A DNA stretch of 13,896 nt. It comes from Ruminiclostridium sp. (lineage in GTDB: Bacteria; Bacillota_A; Clostridia; Oscillospirales; Oscillospiraceae). Every line of letters starts with the position of its first letter. Position 1 is the stretch's first letter. Shown piece by piece: positions 1 through 6,753 of the stretch. The stretch lies in NCBI GenBank assembly GCA_017521345.1, contig JAFXCU010000027.1:1-13896 (forward strand), read 5' to 3'. The notes under the pieces are model-generated. The model ran no database searches, was not told the origin of the DNA, and worked only from the letters and a program-made list of their open reading frames with translations. The position numbers and the translations under genes are program-made.

Positions 1-1
1 C

Positions 2-1513
2 CTGGTCACCCCCTGTAAGAACCTCTTCGGCGCGGTTTTCTTTGTGTCCGTGGGCTTCATGGTCCAGCCCGCCATGATCGCCGAGTACATCGTCCCCATC
101 CTCATTATCTCGGCAGTGTCCATTGTGGGCAAGCTGGTTCTGCTGACCCTGGGCGGCCTGGCCGCCGGCCAGGACCTGGACGTCTCCCTCCACTCCGCCG
201 CCTCCCAGACCCAGGTGGGTGAGTTCTCCTTCATCATCGCCGGTCTGGGCCAGTCCCTGAACGTCACCAGTGCCTTCCTCTACCCCATCATCGTGGCGGT
301 GTCGGTGGTCACCACCTTCACCACCCCCTTCCTGCTGAAGGCCGCCGCACCCCTCACCCGGTTCATCGAGAAGGTCATCCCTGCCGGGTGGCTGGTGAAG
401 CTGGACAACTACTGTGAGGCCCGTCAGGCCGTGAAGCCGGGGGAGGACCGGGATCAGGTCCTGTACTTAAAGAGCTACTTTACCACCATGGCCTTTTACG
501 GCGTCCTGGCTCTGGGCACCATCCTGCTGGGGGTCAACCTGCTGCTGCCCACCCTCACCGACCTGCTGGCCGAGAGCCCAATCCCCCCCAAGGCGGTGAC
601 CTGCCTGGTCATCTACCTGGTGCTGGCCTTCCTGCTGCCTGCCATGCTGCGCATCAAGAAGCGGACCTTCACCGCCCTGTGGCTCAAGAGCGTCTACAAC
701 CGGCTGCTGCTGATCCTCCTTATGATTTTCCGCATTGCCGTGGTGGTCTTTCTGGCCGTCCTGCCTGCCGTTCTCATTGCCCATGCCAGCGCCCTGTGGC
801 TGGCCCTGGGGTTCATCCCGGTGATCCTGCTGGCGGTGAATTCCAACAAGCTGGCCGGCCGGTACCTGGAGTTCGAGGCCCGGTTCCTGGCCAACCTGAA
901 CGAGCGCCGCCTGGCTGAGCGGTTCGGTCAGGAGGGAGAGGAGGAGGCCCACCACTGGCTCACCGAACAGCTTTACGTCCTGCCCCTGGACATTCCTCCT
1001 CTCTACCCCGGCGGTGGTCTCACCCTGCGGGAGCAGGGCTGGGGACGGGATGACCACGTCAGTATCATCAAGATCATCCGGGGTAAGGAGCATATCAATA
1101 TCCCCGACGGAGACCTGAAGCTCCTGGCCGGGGACCGGATCATGGCCATGGGCTCCCCAAAGGACCTGGAGAACTTCTGCTTCAAGCGGTCCACCGAGGG
1201 GGTCCGACCCGTGGAAGGAGCCCGGCTGCGCACCCTGAAGGACTATATTGAAAGCCAGGAGACCGGCCCCAAGGCCAACCAGCTCCTGTGCTATGGCGTG
1301 CCCCTGGAAAAGGAAATGCCCCAGGCAGACCGCCCCCTCCGGGAATCCGGCATCAAGGAGGGCTGGAAGGCCTTCCTCATCGGCCTGGAACGGGACCTGC
1401 TCCCCATCCCCAACCCCGACAAGAACCTGACCCTCCGCCAGGGGGATCTGCTGTGGGTGATCGGCAGCCAGGAGATGGCCGGCGAGCTCATGCGGCGAGG
1501 GCTGCTGGACTAA
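2..1513 (+). CDS. Cation:proton antiporter with C-terminal TrkA_C domains (5'-truncated)
   Basis: The reading frame is open from base 2, so the gene begins upstream of the window; a GTG at 44 is internal. The first visible residues (KNLFGAVFFVSVGFMVQP) match the late transmembrane core of CPA2/Kef-type Na+(K+)/H+ exchangers. Hydrophobic segments continue to roughly visible residue 290. The soluble tail then shows two TrkA_C-like (RCK_C) units: one around visible residues 320-390, ending with GDRIMAMGSPKDL, and one around 425-500, ending with GDLLWVIGSQEMAGEL. Such proteins exchange monovalent cations for protons at the membrane, and the TrkA_C units usually bind a ligand that gates transport. 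No full NAD-binding TrkA_N domain is visible. Which cation is moved cannot be told. A dyad follows the stop codon at 1525-1559. Confidence 0.85.
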   Translation: MVTPCKNLFGAVFFVSVGFMVQPAMIAEYIVPILIISAVSIVGKLVLLTLGGLAAGQDLDVSLHSAASQTQVGEFSFIIAGLGQSLNVTSAFLYPIIVAVSVVTTFTTPFLLKAAAPLTRFIEKVIPAGWLVKLDNYCEARQAVKPGEDRDQVLYLKSYFTTMAFYGVLALGTILLGVNLLLPTLTDLLAESPIPPKAVTCLVIYLVLAFLLPAMLRIKKRTFTALWLKSVYNRLLLILLMIFRIAVVVFLAVLPAVLIAHASALWLALGFIPVILLAVNSNKLAGRYLEFEARFLANLNERRLAERFGQEGEEEAHHWLTEQLYVLPLDIPPLYPGGGLTLREQGWGRDDHVSIIKIIRGKEHINIPDGDLKLLAGDRIMAMGSPKDLENFCFKRSTEGVRPVEGARLRTLKDYIESQETGPKANQLLCYGVPLEKEMPQADRPLRESGIKEGWKAFLIGLERDLLPIPNPDKNLTLRQGDLLWVIGSQEMAGELMRRGLLD

Positions 1514-1524
1514 CCGCCCCCCTG

Positions 1525-1559
1525 TTTTTGGGACACTCGGTCTGATCTGTCCCGAAAAA
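1525..1559 (+). promoter_or_regulatory. Dyad containing GGGACA-N12-TGTCCC (site 1), candidate TetR operator and/or weak terminator
   Basis: GGGACA at 1530-1535 and TGTCCC at 1548-1553 are separated by 12 bases. The arms extend into TTTTT (1525-1529) and AAAAA (1555-1559) with one bulged base, so the RNA can fold into a long stem. No T-run follows, which makes it a poor intrinsic terminator for the antiporter gene. The same GGGACA-N12-TGTCC arrangement occurs twice more just after the TetR gene (2289-2312, 2318-2341), which favours an operator reading. It lies 21 bases upstream of the -35 box of the TetR promoter. Confidence 0.5.
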
Positions 1560-1574
1560 GATTTCCCCATGTGG

Positions 1575-1602
1575 TTGAAAAACCTCCCGTTTTCGGTATA
1601 AT
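1575..1602 (+). promoter_or_regulatory. Sigma-A-type promoter for the TetR gene and its leader
   Basis: TTGAAA (1575-1580, 5 of 6 to consensus apart from the fourth-position context) and a perfect TATAAT (1597-1602) are separated by 16 bases. Transcription would start near 1609, giving a leader of about 140 nt before the TetR start codon at 1749. Confidence 0.7.
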
Positions 1603-1687
1603 GGGAAGAAATAAGGGAGTAGTCACCACGATTCGTGGGATGAAGACCAACATCGTGGGCATTGGCCCTGGTTTCATCTGAAATGAC
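1603..1687 (+). promoter_or_regulatory. Structured 5' leader (attenuator or riboswitch-like) upstream of TetR
   Basis: The leader can form CCACG/CGTGG (1626-1630 with 1634-1638), GGGC/GCCC (1657-1660 with 1665-1668), and a longer stem GATGAA-ACC/GGTTTCATC (1639-1648 with 1670-1678, one bulged G). That stem competes with a closing helix, GAAATAAGGG (1608-1617) with CCCTGGTTTC (1666-1675). A perfect terminator follows at 1688-1724. The GGGAGTAG at 1615-1622 next to the closing helix resembles the start of the yybP-ykoY (Mn2+) riboswitch, but the usual downstream signature is not clearly there and the downstream gene is not a manganese transporter. A 13-codon reading frame (1640-1681, starting MKTNIVGIG) lies inside but lacks a well-spaced ribosome binding site. 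Ligand and class are unknown. Confidence 0.4.
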
Positions 1688-1724
1688 GAGACTTATCTGC
1701 GTTTGCAGATAAGTCTCTTTTTTT
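1688..1724 (+). terminator. Intrinsic terminator upstream of the TetR start
   Basis: A perfect 13-bp stem (1688-1700 with 1705-1717) has a 4-base loop GTTT and is followed by seven Ts (1718-1724). It sits between the promoter at 1575-1602 and the TetR start at 1749, so it must attenuate transcription of TetR from that promoter. Confidence 0.85.
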
Positions 1725-1748
1725 ATAGGAAGGAAGTGACCAGCATCT

Positions 1749-2288
1749 ATGGCAAACGGGACACGAACCAAGAAAGCACTGGCAGACAGTCTCCGGACCC
1801 TGATGGAGAGTCAGCCGGTGGACCGGATCAGCATTGCAGAGATCTGCGCCAGCTGCGGCCTGACCCGCAAAAGCTTTTACTATCACTTCATGGATAAGTA
1901 CGATCTCATCAACTGGATCTTCGAGACCGAGTTTGTTCTGCCCAGCCGGGGCCGGAGCTATGGCTCTGACTGGGAGATCCTGGAGGACCTGTGCTGCTAC
2001 CTCTACGAGAACCGGTCTTTCTACCGGCGGGTCCTTCGGGTCCAGGGGCAGAACTCCTTCTACGAGTACCTGCAGGGCTATCTTCGTCCCCTGGTGCAGA
2101 GCCGCTACCGGGAGATCATGGGGGAATCGGCAGCGGGCAGCTTCTACTCCGGAATGGCCGAGGAGCTGGTGGCCGGAGCCATCAAACGATGGCTCCAGGA
2201 GGGGGAAATCCCGCCCAAGGAGTATGTGGAGCTGATGAAGACCACCATCCTTCAGTTCGCCGGATGGGTCTGCCGAACCATGGCCTGA
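1749..2288 (+). CDS. TetR/AcrR-family regulator, DhaS-like
   Basis: This is a 179-residue regulator, the normal TetR size. The N-terminal DNA-binding domain spans about residues 5-55, with the helix-turn-helix ISIAEICASCGLTRKSFYYHF followed by DKYDLINWIF, a form typical of the DhaS/dihydroxyacetone-kinase-regulator branch. The C-terminal part (about 75-175) resembles TetR_C_8-type dimerisation domains (FYRRVL, later MKTTILQFAGW). ATG at 1749 follows a purine-rich AGGAAGGAAG at 1727-1736, rather far upstream, so translation may be modest. The gene is flanked by three matching dyads and ends 108 bases before a radical SAM gene on the same strand, its most likely target. No dihydroxyacetone kinase gene is in view, so the effector is unknown. 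Confidence in the family is high; the DhaS-type assignment is moderate. Confidence 0.88.
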   Translation: MANGTRTKKALADSLRTLMESQPVDRISIAEICASCGLTRKSFYYHFMDKYDLINWIFETEFVLPSRGRSYGSDWEILEDLCCYLYENRSFYRRVLRVQGQNSFYEYLQGYLRPLVQSRYREIMGESAAGSFYSGMAEELVAGAIKRWLQEGEIPPKEYVELMKTTILQFAGWVCRTMA

Positions 2289-2312
2289 GGGACAACAGAG
2301 AGAGGTTGTCCG
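2289..2312 (+). promoter_or_regulatory. Candidate TetR operator, site 2 (GGGACA-N12-TGTCCG)
   Basis: GGGACA at 2289-2294 and TGTCC at 2307-2311 are separated by exactly 12 bases, as in sites 1 and 3. The symmetry is wider here (GGACAAC with GTTGTCC), so it can also fold as a hairpin. It begins immediately after the TetR stop codon. Confidence 0.5.
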
Positions 2313-2317
2313 GAAAG

Positions 2318-2341
2318 GGGACAGACGGGAGCAAGTGTCCC
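2318..2341 (+). promoter_or_regulatory. Candidate TetR operator, site 3 (GGGACA-N12-TGTCCC)
   Basis: GGGACA (2318-2323) and TGTCCC (2336-2341) are separated by 12 bases. Site 3 lies 29 bases centre-to-centre from site 2 and ends where the weak radical SAM promoter begins. That position would suit an activator or a co-operative pair of dimers. Confidence 0.55.
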
Positions 2342-2369
2342 ATGACTTTTCTGTTTGAGAGGGTAGAAT
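2342..2369 (+). promoter_or_regulatory. Weak candidate promoter for the radical SAM gene
   Basis: TAGAAT (2364-2369) is a good -10. The -35 (ATGACT, 2342-2347, 16-base spacer) matches consensus only partly. A poor -35 beside two dyads is what an activator-dependent promoter looks like, but this is inference. Confidence 0.3.
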
Positions 2370-2396
2370 GGGGAAAAAAAGAAAGGAAGAATCTCC

Positions 2397-3731
2397 ATGT
2401 CTACCATAAAAGAAAAGATGCAGAGCCTGGTCCTCACCCAGGCTCTGGACTATCTGGAAGGAAACCCCGAAGAGAACATCCCCAAGCTCATGGCCCTCAT
2501 GGACAAGCTCCTGCCCCAGGGCTGGTATGAGAGCCAGCGGTCGGCCGTCCGCACCGCCATTCAGGAGAAAAACAACTGGTATCAGCTGATCCTGCGGCTC
2601 TACGACCTGGACCCGGCCGTCCGAAAGACCGCCCTCCAGAACCTGGTGATCAACGCCAGCCTCAAGGGCAGTGCCATCCAGGAGGCCGCTGCAGAGGAGC
2701 ACCAGTGCAACGTGCCCTGGGCCATCCTCATGGACCCTACCTCGGCCTGCAACCTCCAGTGTGTGGGCTGCTGGGCTGCCGAGTACGGCAGCCGCCTGGA
2801 ACTGACACTGGACGACCTGGATTCCATCGTCCGTCAGGGCAAGGAGCTGGGCACCTATATGTACCTCTACACCGGCGGGGAACCCCTGGTCCGGAAAAAG
2901 GATATCCTGGAACTCTGCCGGATGCACCCGGACTGCCAGTTCCTGGCCTTTACCAACGGCACCCTCATTGACGAGGCCTTCTGCCAGGGGATGCTGGAGG
3001 TGAAGAACTTTGTGCCCGCCATCAGCCTGGAGGGCTTTCAGGAGGCCAACGACCAGCGCCGGGGTCAGGGTACCTACGACAAGATCCGCCGGGCCATGGG
3101 TCTGCTGAAGGCTCACAAGCTCCCCTTTGGTATCTCGGCCTGCTACACCAGTCAGAACTGGGAGACCATCAGCAGCGAAGCATTCTTCGACATGCTCATC
3201 GGGGAGGGGGCCTTCTTCCTGTGGCTCTTCCACTATATGCCCGTGGGGGGGCAGGCCCAGCCTGCCCTGCTGCCCACGCCGGACCAGAGGGAAGCCTTCC
3301 GCAGCCGTATCCAGGCCTTCCGGAAGACCAAGGCCCTCTTCACCGTAGACTTCCAGCACGACGGCCAGTATGTAGGCGGCTGCATCGCCGGAGGGCGGAA
3401 GTACCTCCACATCAACGCCAAGGGGGACGTGGAGCCCTGCGCCTTCATCCACTACTCCACCGCCAACATCCATGAGGTCACCCTGCTGGAGGCTTTGCAG
3501 AGTCCCCTCTTCCAGGCCTACCGAAAGAATCAACCCTTCAACGAGAACATGCTCCGGCCCTGCCCCATGCTGGAAAACCCCGAAAAGCTCCGGGATATGG
3601 TCCGGGAGACCGGGGCCATCAGCACCGAGTACGAGACCCCCGAAGACCCGGAGGATCTGTGCGACCGCTGCCGGCCCTACGCCGCCGCCTGGGCCCCCAC
3701 CGCAGAGCGTCTGTGGGAAAACAAGGGCTGA
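2397..3731 (+). CDS. Radical SAM protein with SPASM-like auxiliary cysteines
   Basis: This is a 444-residue protein. The CxxxCxxC motif that binds the SAM-coordinating 4Fe-4S cluster is at C118, C122 and C125 (SACNLQCVGCW), followed by the SAM-binding TGGEP at 159-163. Residues 1-100 form a predicted helical N-terminal extension before the barrel. The C-terminal part has extra cysteines at about 329, 348, 389, 422 and 425 (CIAGGRKY, EPCAF, RPCPM, LCDRC), as in SPASM/auxiliary-cluster enzymes. ATG at 2397 has an AAGGAAG site 7-8 bases upstream. No peptide substrate, precursor gene or cofactor operon lies nearby, so the reaction is unknown. The gene probably belongs to a regulon with the TetR just upstream. 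A strong terminator follows. Confidence 0.88.
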   Translation: MSTIKEKMQSLVLTQALDYLEGNPEENIPKLMALMDKLLPQGWYESQRSAVRTAIQEKNNWYQLILRLYDLDPAVRKTALQNLVINASLKGSAIQEAAAEEHQCNVPWAILMDPTSACNLQCVGCWAAEYGSRLELTLDDLDSIVRQGKELGTYMYLYTGGEPLVRKKDILELCRMHPDCQFLAFTNGTLIDEAFCQGMLEVKNFVPAISLEGFQEANDQRRGQGTYDKIRRAMGLLKAHKLPFGISACYTSQNWETISSEAFFDMLIGEGAFFLWLFHYMPVGGQAQPALLPTPDQREAFRSRIQAFRKTKALFTVDFQHDGQYVGGCIAGGRKYLHINAKGDVEPCAFIHYSTANIHEVTLLEALQSPLFQAYRKNQPFNENMLRPCPMLENPEKLRDMVRETGAISTEYETPEDPEDLCDRCRPYAAAWAPTAERLWENKG

Positions 3732-3753
3732 ATCCCACCATACAGGGAAGCAA

Positions 3754-3799
3754 AACGACCCATCCGTCCTTTGGGACAGATGGGTCGTTGCATTTCTTT
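3754..3799 (+). terminator. Intrinsic terminator of the TetR/radical SAM unit
   Basis: AACGACCCATC (3754-3764) pairs with GATGGGTCGTT (3779-3789). After a C/A mismatch, GTCC (3766-3769) pairs with GGAC (3774-3777) around loop TTTG. A T-rich tract follows from 3793. Confidence 0.9.
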
Positions 3800-3814
3800 T
3801 TTTATTTTTTGAAA

Positions 3815-3834
3815 CGTGTACGTTTGCGTACACG
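3815..3834. other. Isolated perfect palindrome CGTGTACG-TTTG-CGTACACG
   Basis: An 8-bp inverted repeat has a 4-base centre and lies just after the T-rich tail of the terminator at 3754-3799. There is no T-run after it on either strand. It could be an operator or a residual repeat; no gene starts nearby on either strand. Confidence 0.4.
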
Positions 3835-3876
3835 AAACCCGGGGGATTCGCCTAGCTATACTATGATATGCGGCAC

Positions 3877-4111
3877 GCCCCTACGGCACAATGCTCCATG
3901 TAGGAAACGGTCTTGACCGTTCCGACGTGGTGCAGGTACGGGCGGCATGGTCAAGACCATGCCCTACATGGCGTGGCACTTTGCCTGTAGGGGCGGATGC
4001 CCACATCCGCCCGCAACCTTGCGTTTCCCCTCCACACAGGTTGGGCCGATGAAGGCATGGCCCAGGCCAGCCTCTCTTGGCCGTTGGCCAATTCACCTTC
4101 TCGGCCCCTAC
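3877..4111. repeat. Cluster of REP-like palindromes in the convergent gap (3732-4134)
   Basis: This gap of about 400 bases holds no gene. It contains, in series, CGGTC-TT-GACCG (within 3903-3923), a perfect 9-bp dyad GGCATGGTC/GACCATGCC (3944-3963), a perfect 9-bp dyad GGGCGGATG/CATCCGCCC (3991-4012) and TTGGCC-GTT-GGCCAA (4077-4091). GCCCCTAC occurs at 3877-3884 and 4104-4111, with its reverse complement at 3987-3994. The layout is that of dispersed palindromic intergenic repeats. It may also limit read-through between the convergent genes, since no clear terminator follows the minus-strand gene. Confidence 0.6.
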
Positions 4112-4134
4112 GACCAACGCCGCAGGATGGAGCG

Positions 4135-6723
4135 TTACTCCTTGGGTCCGTCCACCAGGTTTCCCTTCCGGTTCAGGGCGTGGACCATCTGGTCGATCTG
4201 CTTGCCCACGAACTCCACCTCCCGCCAAAGCTCCTGGGCGGAGATGCGGAGAACACCGGCCCGCAGGGCGGTCAACTGGATGAGGCCGTCGGAGGAGGCC
4301 ACCCGGACGGAGTAGTTCTTGCCAATGTCGGTGACCAGCTTCTCGATGAACATGTCGCCGGTCTCATCCTGCTTGGTGTAGACCACGTGGATGTTGTGGT
4401 AGTCCGACCGGCTGCCCTGGCCCCCCTTGACCTTGTAGCCGTCAAAGACCACCACCAGGCGGCACTTCTTATAGCCGCAGTAGTTGCTCAGGATGTCCAG
4501 CAGCCGCTGGCGGGCGGCGTCCAGGTTGTCCCGGGCGATATCCTTCAGCTCCTCCCAGGCGAAGATGATGTTGTAGCCGTCCACGATCAGGTACTGCTGC
4601 TTGGGGGGCGCAATGGTCCGCTTAGGGACGGAGGTGGTCTTCTGGTTCAGGAACTGGCGGGTCCGGTCCTTGATGGGGCCAAAGGTCCGCTCAAAGATGG
4701 CCTCCAGCTCCTTCTCGTCGATGTCCAGGTTCTTGGTGAAGACACGGGGGACCACCGGCTCGTCCTGGGGCTTGCCGTCGGGCCGGAGGCAGCTCTCCAG
4801 GTGCATGTACTCGGGGACCTTGTCCCACTTGACGGTGAAGCCCGCCCCGTGGGCGCAGAAGACCGAGTCTGGGGTGTGGTCCAGGTCGGCCTCCGGCTGG
4901 TAACCCATGGCCTCCACCACCTGCTTCTGGTTGTGGCAGGGGGCGTAGCCGTGGAGGGAGCAGGAGAACCGGCCCCGGCCGTGGGTGTAGGCCGCCACCT
5001 CCAGAGGGTAGTCCTTCATGGCGGAGACGGGAGCCGTGCCCGTGAGGACGGCCCGCTCCCCATCGCTCTCAGGAGAGGAGAAGGTGCCGGACATGGCCTG
5101 GAGGTCGCTGATGGCCCGGCCCAGCTGCTCGGCGGGAAGCTCTAATCTGAACTCGTACCAGGGCTCCAGCAGGACGCTCTTGGCCTGCATGAGGCCCTGA
5201 CGGACCGCCCGATAGGTGGCCTGGCGGAAGTCGCCACCCTCGGTGTGCTTTAAGTGGGCCCGGCCTGCGGCCAGGGTGATCTTCATGTCGGTGATGGGGG
5301 AGCCGGTGAGGACACCCAGGTGGGACCGCTCCTCCAGGTGGGTGAGGATGAGCCGCTGCCAGTTCCGGTCCAGCAGGTCCTCCGAGCAGTTGGCGTCGAA
5401 GACCAGGCCCTGGCCCTGTTCCAGGGGTTCCAGGAGCAGGTGGACCTCGGCATAGTGGCGGAGGGGCTCAAAGTGGCCCACACCCTCCACGGTGTCGGCG
5501 ATGGTCTCCTTGTACAGGATGCGGCCCTCGTCCACCTCCACCTCCACGTCGAACCGCTCGGCAATGAGGCTTTTCAGGACCTCGATCTGGACCTGGCCCA
5601 TGAGCCGGGCGTGGATCTCCCTTGTCCGCTGGTCCCAGAGGATGGAGAGCATGGGGTCCTCCTCCTCCAGCAGCCGCAGCTTGGGGAGCATCACCTGGGG
5701 ATCGCAGCCCTCGGGGAGCACCAGGCGGTAGGTGAGGACGGGCTCTAAGAGGGGCGGGGCCGCCGGGGACTCGTACCCCAGCCCCTGGCCGGGGTAGGTC
5801 TGGGTGAGGCCTGTGAGGGCGCATACCTGGCCGGCCTTGGCCACCTCGATGGCGTCGAACTTGGACCCGGAGTACAGCCGCACCTGGGTGACCTTCTCCT
5901 CCACCGTGTCCTCCCCCCGCAGGGGGTAGTACTCCAGAGGGGAGCGGACCTTCAGGCTGCCGCCGGTGACCTTGATGTAGGTGAGTCGTCCTCCCTGGGG
6001 ATCCCGGGCGATCTTAAAGACACGAGCGCCGAAATCCTCGGGATAAACGGGATCTTCTGTAAACTCGGTGAGGCCCCGCAAGAATTCGTCCACCCCGTCC
6101 ATCTTGAGAGCCGCCCCGAAGAAGACCGGGAAGAGCTTTCCCAGACGGATGAGGCCGGAGATGTCCCGGGTGGGGAGGCTCCCCTCCTCCAGGTACTTGT
6201 CCAGAAGGGCCTCGTCCCGGAGGGCGATGGTTTCCTCCCAGTCGTCCCCCCGGTGGGTGAAGTCCACGCAGCCCTCGTCCAGGTGCTTGCGCAGGTCGGC
6301 CATGAGCCGGGTGGCCCCGTTGGTGGGCAGGTCCATCTTGGTGACAAAGACAAAGGTGGGGATCTGGTTCCGCCGCAGGAGCCGCCACAGGGTCTCGGTA
6401 TGGGCCTGGACCCCGTCGGTACCGCTGATGACCAGGATAGCGTAGTCCAGCACCTGCAGGGTGCGCTCCATCTCGGCAGAGAAGTCCACGTGGCCGGGGG
6501 TGTCCAGGAGGGTCACCGACAGGTCGGGGGTCTGGAAGATGGCCTGCTTGGAAAAGATGGTGATGCCCCGGGCTCGCTCCAGGGCGTGGGTATCTAAGTA
6601 GGAATCCCGGTGGTCCACCCGGCCCAGCTTCTGGATGGTCCCTGCGGCGTAGAGCAGGGCCTCGGAGAGGGTGGTTTTGCCCGCGTCCACGTGGGCCAGG
6701 ATCCCGATGACAAGTCGTTTCAT
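4135..6723 (-). CDS. EF-G/TetM-like translational GTPase fused to a YacP/Rae1-type NYN ribonuclease domain
   Basis: This is an 862-residue protein; TetM-type proteins are about 640. GTPase motifs are G1 AHVDAGKT (10-17), G2 RGITI (52-56), G3 DTPGH (74-78), G4 TKMD (128-131, in place of NKxD) and a G5 region near GAA (203-205). EF-G domains II-V run to about 600, followed by a cysteine-bearing linker (600-707). Residues 708-862 closely resemble B. subtilis YacP/Rae1: VDGYN (714-718), VVFDGYKVKG (751-760 region, D761), a TKxxET-D stretch (to D790), SSD (810-812) and a final ELWREVE. Rae1 is a ribosome A-site mRNA endonuclease, so the fusion suggests a factor that enters the A site and cuts or releases stalled mRNA; that role is inference. 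ATG at 6723 has AGGTGA 7 bases upstream and an extended -10 promoter at 6754-6762. Upstream in-frame residues fall in repeats and are not coding. Confidence 0.9.
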   Translation of the reverse strand: MKRLVIGILAHVDAGKTTLSEALLYAAGTIQKLGRVDHRDSYLDTHALERARGITIFSKQAIFQTPDLSVTLLDTPGHVDFSAEMERTLQVLDYAILVISGTDGVQAHTETLWRLLRRNQIPTFVFVTKMDLPTNGATRLMADLRKHLDEGCVDFTHRGDDWEETIALRDEALLDKYLEEGSLPTRDISGLIRLGKLFPVFFGAALKMDGVDEFLRGLTEFTEDPVYPEDFGARVFKIARDPQGGRLTYIKVTGGSLKVRSPLEYYPLRGEDTVEEKVTQVRLYSGSKFDAIEVAKAGQVCALTGLTQTYPGQGLGYESPAAPPLLEPVLTYRLVLPEGCDPQVMLPKLRLLEEEDPMLSILWDQRTREIHARLMGQVQIEVLKSLIAERFDVEVEVDEGRILYKETIADTVEGVGHFEPLRHYAEVHLLLEPLEQGQGLVFDANCSEDLLDRNWQRLILTHLEERSHLGVLTGSPITDMKITLAAGRAHLKHTEGGDFRQATYRAVRQGLMQAKSVLLEPWYEFRLELPAEQLGRAISDLQAMSGTFSSPESDGERAVLTGTAPVSAMKDYPLEVAAYTHGRGRFSCSLHGYAPCHNQKQVVEAMGYQPEADLDHTPDSVFCAHGAGFTVKWDKVPEYMHLESCLRPDGKPQDEPVVPRVFTKNLDIDEKELEAIFERTFGPIKDRTRQFLNQKTTSVPKRTIAPPKQQYLIVDGYNIIFAWEELKDIARDNLDAARQRLLDILSNYCGYKKCRLVVVFDGYKVKGGQGSRSDYHNIHVVYTKQDETGDMFIEKLVTDIGKNYSVRVASSDGLIQLTALRAGVLRISAQELWREVEFVGKQIDQMVHALNRKGNLVDGPKE

Positions 6724-6753
6724 AAGAATCACCTCAGGGTAAGGTAATACTTT

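Noticed and set aside
1640..1681. 13-codon leader peptide MKTNIVGIG...
   Set aside because: No well-spaced ribosome binding site, and the codons lie in paired RNA; no run of a single amino acid suggesting translational attenuation. Mentioned only within the leader.
1603..1687. Firm assignment as a yybP-ykoY manganese riboswitch
   Set aside because: Only GGGAGTAG and a plausible closing helix fit; the typical 3' GCAAGACC-like signature is not clearly present and no manganese exporter gene follows.
1674..3833. A 719-codon open frame on the minus strand opposite the TetR and radical SAM genes
   Set aside because: It is antisense to two well-supported genes, crosses terminators and has a low-complexity G/P/L/Q-rich translation; it is a by-product of high GC codon use. 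The same holds for the long minus-strand frame at 467-1771 and the plus-strand frame at 3997-5145.
3857..3867. TATACT/TATGAT as a promoter in the convergent gap
   Set aside because: No -35 box at suitable spacing and no downstream gene on that strand.
4135..6723. Acquired tetracycline resistance gene (tetM/tetO/tetW)
   Set aside because: The protein is over 200 residues longer, lacks the Ser-Pro-Val loop, has host-like base composition and no mobile element beside it.
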